Source of the DNA: Bdellovibrionales bacterium
Lineage (GTDB): Bacteria > Bdellovibrionota > UBA1018
Length of the DNA stretch: 6,107 bases
Assembly (NCBI GenBank): GCA_018968995.1
Contig: JAGWZD010000129.1
Coordinates: 1 to 6,107, forward strand
Direction of reading: 5' to 3'
In this document: piece after piece, positions 1 through 6,107 of the stretch
Layout of the letters: each line of letters begins with the position of its first letter
Numbering within the stretch: position 1 is the first letter of the stretch
Notes under the pieces: generated by a model
What the model saw: only the letters and a program-made list of their open reading frames with translations
Told to the model about the DNA's origin: nothing
Database searches by the model: none
Made by a program: the position numbers and the translations under genes

Positions 1-1425
1 CCGTGCCTCTAAAATCTTAAGGATTCTAAAGTGTGACAACCCATGCATCGGATTGATCTTCACTGCGCGGCGATACTGTTCTAGTGCAGAGTCCAAATCC
101 CCCAAGCCCTCTGCCACGATACCTCGCAAATAATACACTCGAACATTTGGCAGTCGATCTTCGGTAAGCGGGTTTAAATATCGCGCTGCGCTTGCATAAT
201 CCCCTCGCGCAATAAGCACCTGTGCGAGGTACATGAACATAATGGGGTCATAATTTTTATTTTTCTGCGTGTACTCAATGAGCCTTGTCTGTGCCGCAGC
301 CGGCTGCTGAATGAATAATAAATACTCAACCTCAGCGATAATGGTTTCGGTGAGATCAATCTCTTTTGCTTTTGAAAGGTCGATTAGCTTGCGGACCACG
401 GAAAAATAATTTTCATCTTTATTAGAAACATCGATGAGATTCAAATAGCTAGAGGCGAGCATGGCCAATGCTTTTACGTTTTGAGCATCCGTCTCTACTG
501 CTCGAGTAAAAAGAAAAACGGCTTTCTTAAAGTCTGGGATCGTGTCGCGCCGGTAATATTCCAAACCCTCAGTGTACAGTTTGTTGCTTTTTTTGGAGTC
601 TACTTGCTTCTCCACCACCGACGGCAACCGTGGCCGAAGCTCCTCGATTCGTTCAGCCGCTTTTCTTCCTGGCGATTGAAAGTCGGACAAAATTTCTACC
701 GCTGCCCAAATCGTTCCAAGCAGCATTACCAGGCGCCTCAAGGGACTGCCCCTTTCCTTCGCCTTTTTTCCGGGCAGTTTCTTAGAGTCCGTGGATCGCT
801 CAAAAATAACGGTTTTCTCGCTGAAAATATTGTTTTGGCGTGGTGCTACTTGCGAGTCCACCTGGACGCTAACTCTTGTTCCATCTTCACTCTCTTGCTC
901 GAACATGGGCGCAACAATGGTTCTGTCGTCTTGCTCTTCAGAAGCCTCGGCGTTCTCTCCCGATTTGGAGGATAACCCTGGCGAACTCTCCAAGATCACC
1001 GATGGCGCTGTGGGAATGGGTCCCGACTTTTCAACCGAAGTTTTCTCGGGTTGTGGCTGAGAGATTTCAAAGGAGTAGGATTTCCCGTCCGCCTCCTCGG
1101 ATGACTCCTCGTGAGGCAGGATTTGCGTCGCCGCCAAAATTTGAGTTGGGGCGGCCTGCCCGCGAATGGGTGCGGTAGCCGCAATGGAGTCTTTGGTAAG
1201 CGCGCCAGACTGCTCGCCCGATGCGAAGGCAATAACGAGATTTGCCAGTTCCGCGTATTGACCTAACGCACGCCAGTCGCCATCAGGATAGGCGCGAACT
1301 AGCTCGTCTCCGCGAATATGTCCTTTTTTAACGAGCGCGCGAAGTTGATCAATGTCGAGTGGTCCGAGTACACGCCCGGATTGCAGTTTGATCTTATATT
1401 TCGCAGAAGACCTGTTTGAGGACAT
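1..1425 (-). CDS. GYF_2-like domain and TPR repeat protein, 3'-truncated by the window edge
   Basis: I translated this frame by hand: 475 codons from the ATG at 1425-1423 to the edge with no stop. Residues 10-60 resemble the GYF_2 (DUF4339-like) family, with GPLD at 21-24, an LRALVKKG helix at 28-35, an I-x-x-D-x-LV element at 37-43 and PDGDW at 47-51. Residues 69-228 form an acidic Ser/Pro/Glu-rich, probably disordered linker. A basic stretch (KK, KK, RR around 213-231) precedes a short hydrophobic segment at 232-246, which contains Glu244, so it is only a weak membrane-anchor candidate. From about residue 280 the chain is TPR-like. The clearest repeat is at 427-459 (YYLRGIVAEGLGDLDSALEQ then YRRAVKINP), with another near 395-423. 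The ATG fits because the domain begins right after it and no in-frame start lies close upstream. It sits 34 bp after nuoN and is probably cotranscribed. Such proteins usually act as protein-interaction scaffolds. The specific function is unknown, and a link to complex I is only positional. Confidence 0.88.
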   Translation of the reverse strand, partial: MSSNRSSAKYKIKLQSGRVLGPLDIDQLRALVKKGHIRGDELVRAYPDGDWRALGQYAELANLVIAFASGEQSGALTKDSIAATAPIRGQAAPTQILAATQILPHEESSEEADGKSYSFEISQPQPEKTSVEKSGPIPTAPSVILESSPGLSSKSGENAEASEEQDDRTIVAPMFEQESEDGTRVSVQVDSQVAPRQNNIFSEKTVIFERSTDSKKLPGKKAKERGSPLRRLVMLLGTIWAAVEILSDFQSPGRKAAERIEELRPRLPSVVEKQVDSKKSNKLYTEGLEYYRRDTIPDFKKAVFLFTRAVETDAQNVKALAMLASSYLNLIDVSNKDENYFSVVRKLIDLSKAKEIDLTETIIAEVEYLLFIQQPAAAQTRLIEYTQKNKNYDPIMFMYLAQVLIARGDYASAARYLNPLTEDRLPNVRVYYLRGIVAEGLGDLDSALEQYRRAVKINPMHGLSHFRILKILEAR

Positions 1426-1440
1426 TCCCTCTCTTCCCCA
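1426..1440 (-). promoter_or_regulatory. Purine-rich ribosome-binding region of the GYF/TPR gene
   Basis: On the minus strand the 14 bases before the ATG at 1425 are all purines (GGGGAAGAGAGGGA, 1439-1426). The GAGGG part lies only one base from the start, and the GGGGAA part is 7 to 8 bases away, so the exact Shine-Dalgarno pairing is ambiguous. The tract supports this ATG as the start and lies inside the 34-bp gap after nuoN, consistent with translation from the nuo transcript. Confidence 0.5.
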
Positions 1441-1459
1441 TCGAGAGGCCCGACCCCGA

Positions 1460-2995
1460 CTATCGGTGGCCTTCAGGTCCCGCCACGGCCACTGTCATCT
1501 TGGATACCGTCCGCGCGGTCTCAATCACTCGCGAGGGAAGAATGCCAATCTGCAGTGTCAGCACAATCATCGCCAGAATCACGGCCGAGGCAAACCACGA
1601 CCGCCCTGCCGAGCCAGTGCCAACGGCGGGCTCGCGCATGTACATATACACGAGCACTCTCAAGTAATAGTACACCGAAATGGCGCTACACAGCACCGCA
1701 ATGACAGTAATAAGGATTTCGCCTGCTCCAACAGCAGAAGAAAGCAGCAAATATTTGGCGGCAAAACCGGCCGTCGGGGGAATGCCCGCCATTGAAAATA
1801 GAAACACCGAGAGTGCAAGCGCCAGATAAGGGTTGGTTTTCGAAAGACCCGCGAGGTCATGAAGATTAACTCCAGAGTCTCCCTTCTTCGCTAAAGCAGT
1901 GAGCACCGCGAACGCTCCCAAGTTCATCACGGTATAAGAGAGAAGATACAGGTAGATAGGACCATAGCCCGCCTCTGAGCCGGGCCCCGCCAAAATACCG
2001 ACTAGGATATACCCCGTGTGGGCAATCGAAGAGTAAGCGAGCATTCGCTTCAGGTTTACCTGGGTCAACGCAATCACGTTCCCGACGATCATCGTAAGCG
2101 CAGCGGACACCCAAAGAATGTCATGAATATGACGATTCACGGCGTCTGCGAGCCCGTTGCCATAGCCTAAGCCCGAAAGAACCCGGACAAATGCCGCAAA
2201 TGATGCGGCCTTAATGCCGGTGGTCATGAAGCCAGTGACCGGCACTGGAGCGCCCTCATAGACGTCGGGCATCCACATATGAAAAGGAACTGAAGCCACC
2301 TTAAATAAAAAGCCGAAGATCACGAGCGCTGAACCCATCACAAAAATCATGGAGGAGCTTGCGTGCCCGGACTTCACTGCGCCGACAATTTCAGACAGGT
2401 GAACCGACCCTGTTGCCCCATAAATCAGCGCTGAACCATAAAGAAATACTGCCGAGGCTGCTCCGCCAAGAACAAAATACTTCACTGCCGCCTCATTACT
2501 CTTTCTGTCGGCCCGACGAAATCCCACCAAAACATAAACTGAGATCGACATCAGCTCGAGCGCGAGGAAGATCACAATAAGGTCAAGCGCTGCCACCATG
2601 CTCATCATTCCAATGACCGAAAACAGCATCAGAATAAAGTATTCGGGATAATGGAACCCATCGCGCTCTAGATAACGAGTTGAAACCATAGTGGTGACTA
2701 GTGCAGCCACGCAAAAGAGGATTAAAAAAACCAGAGAGAACTGGTCTACCACCATCATCTTGTTAAACAAAAACTGCGGTTCGCCGTTCATCAGCCTCAC
2801 GCAAGACCAGGCGGCGCCCAGCGAACACAAAATCAACATCCAAGGAACAACCCATTTTGATTTTTTAAAAAGAACTGCGGCAAGCATCATCGCCAGCGCG
2901 CCACCTATAGTCCAAATCCAGGGCCCAAGCGCCTGTAGCTGAATCCAGGACAGGCTTAAAAGTTCCGGACGTATTGTAACGAGAGGTTGTTCCAT
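1460..2995 (-). CDS. nuoN: NADH:quinone oxidoreductase (complex I) subunit N
   Basis: This 511-residue polytopic membrane protein is one of three antiporter-like proton-pumping subunits of complex I and sits next to NuoM and the NuoA/J/K/H part of the membrane arm. The antiporter-family signature is clear: LALELMSISVYVLVG with Glu147, then FKVASVPFHMWMPD with Lys232, Lys262 in the next helix (TGIKAASFAAF), NLKRMLAYSSIAHTGY with Lys316, and AGIPPTAGFAAKY with Lys414. By order and spacing these correspond to E. coli NuoN Glu133, Lys217, Lys247 and Lys395 (offsets +14, +15, +15, +19). The length is slightly above the roughly 485 residues of E. coli NuoN; the difference includes an N-terminal extension of about 15 residues. 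The ATG at 2995 is supported by an AAGGG six bases upstream and by starting 9 bp after nuoM. The stop is TAG at 1462-1460. All the residues listed are present, so I expect an active pump. The start could be a few codons further in. Confidence 0.97.
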   Translation of the reverse strand: MEQPLVTIRPELLSLSWIQLQALGPWIWTIGGALAMMLAAVLFKKSKWVVPWMLILCSLGAAWSCVRLMNGEPQFLFNKMMVVDQFSLVFLILFCVAALVTTMVSTRYLERDGFHYPEYFILMLFSVIGMMSMVAALDLIVIFLALELMSISVYVLVGFRRADRKSNEAAVKYFVLGGAASAVFLYGSALIYGATGSVHLSEIVGAVKSGHASSSMIFVMGSALVIFGFLFKVASVPFHMWMPDVYEGAPVPVTGFMTTGIKAASFAAFVRVLSGLGYGNGLADAVNRHIHDILWVSAALTMIVGNVIALTQVNLKRMLAYSSIAHTGYILVGILAGPGSEAGYGPIYLYLLSYTVMNLGAFAVLTALAKKGDSGVNLHDLAGLSKTNPYLALALSVFLFSMAGIPPTAGFAAKYLLLSSAVGAGEILITVIAVLCSAISVYYYLRVLVYMYMREPAVGTGSAGRSWFASAVILAMIVLTLQIGILPSRVIETARTVSKMTVAVAGPEGHR

Positions 2996-3001
2996 GAAGT
3001 A

Positions 3002-3006
3002 CCCTT
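3002..3006 (-). promoter_or_regulatory. Shine-Dalgarno of nuoN overlapping the nuoM stop codon
   Basis: On the minus strand the sequence reads TAAGGGTACTTC followed by the nuoN ATG. AAGGG (3006-3002) is a good Shine-Dalgarno core with a 6-base spacer, and its first two bases are the last two of the nuoM TAA stop (3007-3005). A ribosome finishing nuoM therefore ends on the nuoN binding site, which suggests translational coupling between the two subunits. Confidence 0.72.
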
Positions 3007-4564
3007 AAAATTTTCCAATGCGATCTACTGTCGAATGAGCCGACTTCTCGACCACTGTCTTGAACTCGGCACGATCTAAAAATGCAGCAACTGATGCGTT
3101 CATCTTATGGAAAAACAGGTTGGGTTTCACGCCCATCCAAATCGCCATAAAAATGAGAGGCATAAGTACAAGCGCCTCGCGAAAGCTCAGATCCTGGAGC
3201 TTCTCGTTTTCCTTGTTTTTGATCTCACCGAACATCACGCGCTGAAACATCCAGAGCATGTAAACGGCCCCAAATATAACGCCCGTTCCGGCGACGACCG
3301 CGGCAATCTTATTGGTCTTCCAGGTTCCCAGAAGAATCAAAAACTCGCCCACGAACCCGTTGGTTCCGGGTAGCGCAATAGAGGAGAGGGTGATGATCAT
3401 GAATGCCACCGTAAAAAGGGGCATCACTCTTGCGATTCCGCCAAACTCAGCAATCTCACGAGTGTGGCGCCGCTCATAAATCATTCCCACTAACAAGAAG
3501 AGGGCGCCCGTGGAGACGCCATGATTCAGCATTTGGTAGATTGAGCCCGTTACTCCAAGCGTATTTAACGAGAAAAGCCCAATTACAACGTATCCCATGT
3601 GACTCACGGAAGAGTAGGCCACAAGCTTTTTGATGTCTGGCTGAATCATCGCAATCCAGGCGCCATAGACAATAGCGATTGCACCAAGAGCCAGAAAAAC
3701 TCCCTGATACTGAATAACGGCTTGAGGAAAAAGAGGGAAGGCAAGGCGCAGAAATCCATACCCACCCATCTTAAGCAAGACTCCAGCTAGAACCACAGAA
3801 CCCGCAGTGGGTGCCTGGACGTGAGCGTCAGGAAGCCAAGTGTGAAGTGGGAATAGGGGTACCTTGATCGCAAACGCTAGAGCGAATGCCAAAAACAACA
3901 AGCTCTGTGTCGATAGCCATCCGCCTCCGGCAATCTTTAAGCGATAGAGATCTTCTATCGCAGCGGAATAGGTACCCAACTGAACGTGGTGCTGATGCAT
4001 GAGGTAGAAGATTGCCACCAGCATCAGGAGTGAACCGACCATCGTATAAATGAAAAATTTCATGGAGGCGTAAATGCGATCTTTTCCGCCCCAGACCCCA
4101 ATCAAAAAATACATTGGAATCAGCATAAATTCCCAAAAAACATAAAACAAAAAAGCGTCCATCGCCAGGAATGCGCCGACCATTCCAGACTCAAGCGCTA
4201 GAAGTAAAAAGAAGAACTCTCTCACTTTCTCTTCGACAGCTGAGAATGAGCCGAGGATTACAATGGGCATCAGGAAGGTTGTCAGCATGACCAACCAAAT
4301 ACTAAGCCCGTCGACACCCAGGTGATAAGAAACACCTAGTGAAGGGATCCATTGAACTTTTTCCACAAACTGAAGAGATGAGGATTGACCATCGAACTTC
4401 CCGTACAAGACGACCGAGAAGGCGAAAGTAATCAAACTACCTAGAAGCGCCCAAAGCTTGATGGCAACGCCCTCTTTCTGCTTTGGCAGGAAGAGTCCTA
4501 AAACGGCCCAAAATGCAGGGAAAAACGTTAAAACCGTTAACAGGCGCGAATCAAGCCAGACCAT
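3005..4564 (-). CDS. nuoM: NADH:quinone oxidoreductase (complex I) subunit M
   Basis: This 519-residue membrane protein is the middle antiporter-like subunit of complex I and moves protons through a half-channel pair connected by a central line of charged residues. Key sites are visible: FYVFWEFMLIPMYFLIG with Glu145, AFAIKVPLFPLHTWLPDAH with Lys234, GVLLKMGGYGFLR with Lys265, PDIKKLVAYSSVSHMGY with Lys312/313, YQMLNHGVSTGALFL with His348, and LPGTNGFVGEF with Glu407. Lys234, Lys265 and Glu407 fall on the residue numbers I recall for E. coli NuoM, and Glu145 is one off Glu144. The use of glutamate rather than lysine at 407 separates NuoM from NuoL and NuoN. The length is close to the usual 500-510, with a hydrophilic C-terminal tail (about residues 490-519) slightly longer than in E. 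coli. The ATG at 4564 lies inside the end of nuoL (14-bp overlap). Only a weak GTGGGG about 10 bases upstream could serve as a Shine-Dalgarno, so translation probably depends on coupling to nuoL. The stop is TAA. Confidence 0.98.
   Translation of the reverse strand: MVWLDSRLLTVLTFFPAFWAVLGLFLPKQKEGVAIKLWALLGSLITFAFSVVLYGKFDGQSSSLQFVEKVQWIPSLGVSYHLGVDGLSIWLVMLTTFLMPIVILGSFSAVEEKVREFFFLLLALESGMVGAFLAMDAFLFYVFWEFMLIPMYFLIGVWGGKDRIYASMKFFIYTMVGSLLMLVAIFYLMHQHHVQLGTYSAAIEDLYRLKIAGGGWLSTQSLLFLAFALAFAIKVPLFPLHTWLPDAHVQAPTAGSVVLAGVLLKMGGYGFLRLAFPLFPQAVIQYQGVFLALGAIAIVYGAWIAMIQPDIKKLVAYSSVSHMGYVVIGLFSLNTLGVTGSIYQMLNHGVSTGALFLLVGMIYERRHTREIAEFGGIARVMPLFTVAFMIITLSSIALPGTNGFVGEFLILLGTWKTNKIAAVVAGTGVIFGAVYMLWMFQRVMFGEIKNKENEKLQDLSFREALVLMPLIFMAIWMGVKPNLFFHKMNASVAAFLDRAEFKTVVEKSAHSTVDRIGKF
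4551..4564 (-). other. 14-bp overlap of the nuoL end and nuoM start
   Basis: The minus-strand sequence ATGGTCTGGCTTGA is read twice. In the nuoL frame it encodes the last residues (Tyr-Gly-Leu-Ala) and the TGA stop; in the nuoM frame it encodes Met-Val-Trp-Leu and the first base pair of Asp. Overlaps of this kind are common within nuo operons and point to coupled translation of the two subunits, in line with the absence of a strong ribosome-binding site for nuoM. Confidence 0.9.
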
Positions 4565-6107
4565 AAATGAGATACCCCACAGTCATAAGAAGCCCTAAAA
4601 GCGCCATGATGGCGTAGGTTTGAACAGATCCTGTTTGTAAAACTCGTGCAGCCTGACCTGTCCAAGCACTCGCTCGACCAAGGCCATTAACCACACCATC
4701 AATCACCAGTACGTCGAAGCCCCGCCAGAGAAAGCGCGACAGACGAAGAATGGGGCTGACCACTGTGGCTTGATAGATCTCATCGACGTACCATTTGTTA
4801 GTCAACGTGCGGTGCAGCCACGAAAATCTCTTCTTAAGCGCTTCAGCTCGACCCAGTTGACTATAAAGCGATCTGGCTCCGAAGATCCCAACAAGTGCGC
4901 CCAGAACACTCATGCCCATCAATACCCACTCCATAGAGTGATCTAGTTCAGGAAGTATCTCCACGTGGTGCGGCACCACCGGATTAAGCCAATGGGCTAA
5001 CCAATTCGCGCTCTCGCTTCCAAAAAAATGGGATAAGACCTCGGGAACACCAATAAATCCAGCCGTTGCACTTAAGATCGCCAGAACAAACAGCGGTCCA
5101 GTCATGACGATAGGCGATTCATGAGCATGCTTCGCTTCATCAGACCTCGGACTTCCCATAAAGGTGAGAAAAAAGAGCCGGCTCATATAGAAGGCCGTCA
5201 TAATGGCGGTGATGGCCCCGATGGCCCAAAGCCACTTTGATCCACTGAGCGAGGCAAAAGAAAGCCAGAGAATTTCGTCTTTTGAAAAGAACCCTGAGAA
5301 TGGGGGAAGACCACAGATCGCGAGCCATCCGATCGCAAACACTAAAAAGGTCTGGGGCATCTTGGACTTCAGTCCGCCCATCTTCGTGATGTCCTGCTCT
5401 TCATGCATTCCATGAATGACGCTTCCCGCCCCAAGAAACAGCAGCGCCTTAAAAAATGCGTGGGTAAGCACGTGAAAAACCCCGGCAACATATCCGCCCA
5501 CACCGCAGGCCAAAAACATATAACCTAGCTGCGAAACGGTGGAATACGCCAAGACCTTCTTGATGTCGGTTTGAACAATCGCAATGGTCGCCGCCATCAT
5601 TGCGGTGAAGGCACCCACTGAGGCAACTACTAAACTCGCAGTTGGCGCCATGCTGTAAACGAAATTGAGCCTCGCGACCAAATAGATTCCTGAGGTGACC
5701 ATCGTAGCAGCGTGAATTAGGGCAGAAACCGGTGTTGGGCCAGCCATCGCATCAGGTAGCCAAACATAAAGAGGGATCTGAGCAGATTTTCCCATGCAGC
5801 CCACAAAAAGAAGAAGCCCAATTGCAGTGAGTGTTTCTAGACTCACTCCGGCTGGAAGGGCCCCATGAGACGCCGCTGAGAAGGCTGCGCGAAGCTCTGA
5901 AAAATCAACGGTATTAAACGTTGTGAAAATTAGAAACATTCCCAATAAAAACCCGAGGTCGCCAACCCGGTTTACAATAAATGCTTTCTTCCCGGCCGCA
6001 GCTTTTGCTTCGTCGCTATACCAATATCCAATCAGCAGGTAGCTGCACAACCCGACCCCCTCCCACCCCAAAAAGAGAATGGGCAAATTGGCCCCCATCA
6101 CAAGCAT
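4551..6107 (-). CDS. nuoL: NADH:quinone oxidoreductase (complex I) subunit L, 5'-truncated by the window edge
   Basis: NuoL is the most distal antiporter-like subunit of the complex I membrane arm and also carries the long lateral helix that lies along NuoM and NuoN. The visible part is 518 residues. Its first residue, a Met at 6107-6105, is not the true start: the fragment opens just before LGWEGVGLCSYLLIGYWY, which in E. coli NuoL surrounds Glu144. About 130 N-terminal residues therefore lie outside the window. In fragment numbering Glu16, Asp50, Lys107 (GKSAQIPLYVWLPDAM), His212/His216 and Lys220 (HVLTHAFFKALLFLGAG) and Lys276 (LPPFSGFFSKDEIL) match E. coli Glu144, Asp178, Lys229, His334/His338, Lys342 and Lys399 with a near-constant offset of 122-128. 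The C-terminal NKWYVDEIYQ segment and the following helix (about 438-495) fit the lateral helix, ending in a final membrane anchor at about 497-516. The stop is TGA at 4553-4551, inside nuoM. Confidence 0.98.
   Translation of the reverse strand: MLVMGANLPILFLGWEGVGLCSYLLIGYWYSDEAKAAAGKKAFIVNRVGDLGFLLGMFLIFTTFNTVDFSELRAAFSAASHGALPAGVSLETLTAIGLLLFVGCMGKSAQIPLYVWLPDAMAGPTPVSALIHAATMVTSGIYLVARLNFVYSMAPTASLVVASVGAFTAMMAATIAIVQTDIKKVLAYSTVSQLGYMFLACGVGGYVAGVFHVLTHAFFKALLFLGAGSVIHGMHEEQDITKMGGLKSKMPQTFLVFAIGWLAICGLPPFSGFFSKDEILWLSFASLSGSKWLWAIGAITAIMTAFYMSRLFFLTFMGSPRSDEAKHAHESPIVMTGPLFVLAILSATAGFIGVPEVLSHFFGSESANWLAHWLNPVVPHHVEILPELDHSMEWVLMGMSVLGALVGIFGARSLYSQLGRAEALKKRFSWLHRTLTNKWYVDEIYQATVVSPILRLSRFLWRGFDVLVIDGVVNGLGRASAWTGQAARVLQTGSVQTYAIMALLGLLMTVGYLIYGLA

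Noticed and set aside
481..975. 164-codon plus-strand open frame, with further plus-strand frames at 791-1178
   Set aside because: It lies opposite the GYF/TPR gene. Its translation is rich in Arg, Ser, Phe and Leu with no recognisable domain, while the opposite strand gives coherent TPR and linker sequence. It is a shadow frame.
1429..1447. Possible hairpin CTCTC...GAGAG between nuoN and the next gene as a terminator
   Set aside because: The stem is about 5 bp with a 9-base loop, there is no T-run, and it overlaps the purine-rich ribosome-binding region. It is too weak to call.
1352..1795. 147-codon plus-strand open frame across the nuoN-GYF/TPR junction
   Set aside because: It is antisense to the nuoN 3' end and the start of the next gene, with His/Arg-rich composition and no family resemblance, so it was judged non-coding.
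6050..6072. C-rich tract on the plus strand as a structural or regulatory element
   Set aside because: It is explained by the Gly/Trp/Glu/Val codons of the conserved GWEGVGL motif of NuoL.
6105..6107. ATG at the extreme right edge as the nuoL start
   Set aside because: The residues that follow align to the middle of NuoL (around E. coli residue 129 onward), so this Met is internal and the true start is outside the window.
1..6107. Mobile elements, CRISPR, phage, defence or toxin-antitoxin genes
   Set aside because: No repeats, inverted termini, integrase or transposase motifs, or tRNA-like structures were seen; the window is filled by four co-directional genes.

Overview
The window holds the distal end of a bacterial respiratory complex I (NADH:quinone oxidoreductase, nuo) operon and one further gene downstream. 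Everything is on the minus strand, so transcription runs from position 6107 towards position 1. The order is nuoL (5' part outside the window), nuoM, nuoN, then a gene for a GYF-like/TPR protein whose 3' end lies beyond position 1. Coding is almost continuous. The nuoL and nuoM reading frames overlap by 14 bp, nuoM and nuoN are separated by 9 bp, and nuoN and the last gene by 34 bp. No internal promoter or terminator is visible, so one transcript is the simplest reading. There is no RNA gene, mobile element, CRISPR array or other repeat array that I can support.

NuoL, NuoM and NuoN are the three antiporter-like (Mrp-type) membrane subunits that form the proton-pumping arm of complex I. All three keep the membrane-embedded charged residues expected of working pumps: the TM5 glutamate, the TM7 lysine, the conserved TM8 residue (lysine in all three here) and the TM12 lysine or glutamate. 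In NuoM these fall at residue numbers equal, or within one, to my recollection of the E. coli subunit. I see no frameshift or lost key residue, so the complex looks functional.

The last gene (1425 down to 1) has an open frame of 475 codons without a stop. Its product starts with a GYF_2-like domain, continues through a long acidic, Ser/Pro/Glu-rich linker carrying several Thr-containing hydrophobic motifs, passes a short hydrophobic segment, and ends in TPR-like helical repeats. It is not a known complex I subunit.

The organism is a Gram-negative-type bacterium with a standard L-M-N gene order and moderate G+C content by eye. The GYF-linker-TPR architecture with a GPLD and P-x-G-x-W signature reminds me of proteins from Bdellovibrio and relatives (former Deltaproteobacteria). 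That placement is an inference from memory, not a search result. Overall this is mostly an ordinary housekeeping region, and the only part that may be under-described is the protein downstream of nuoN.
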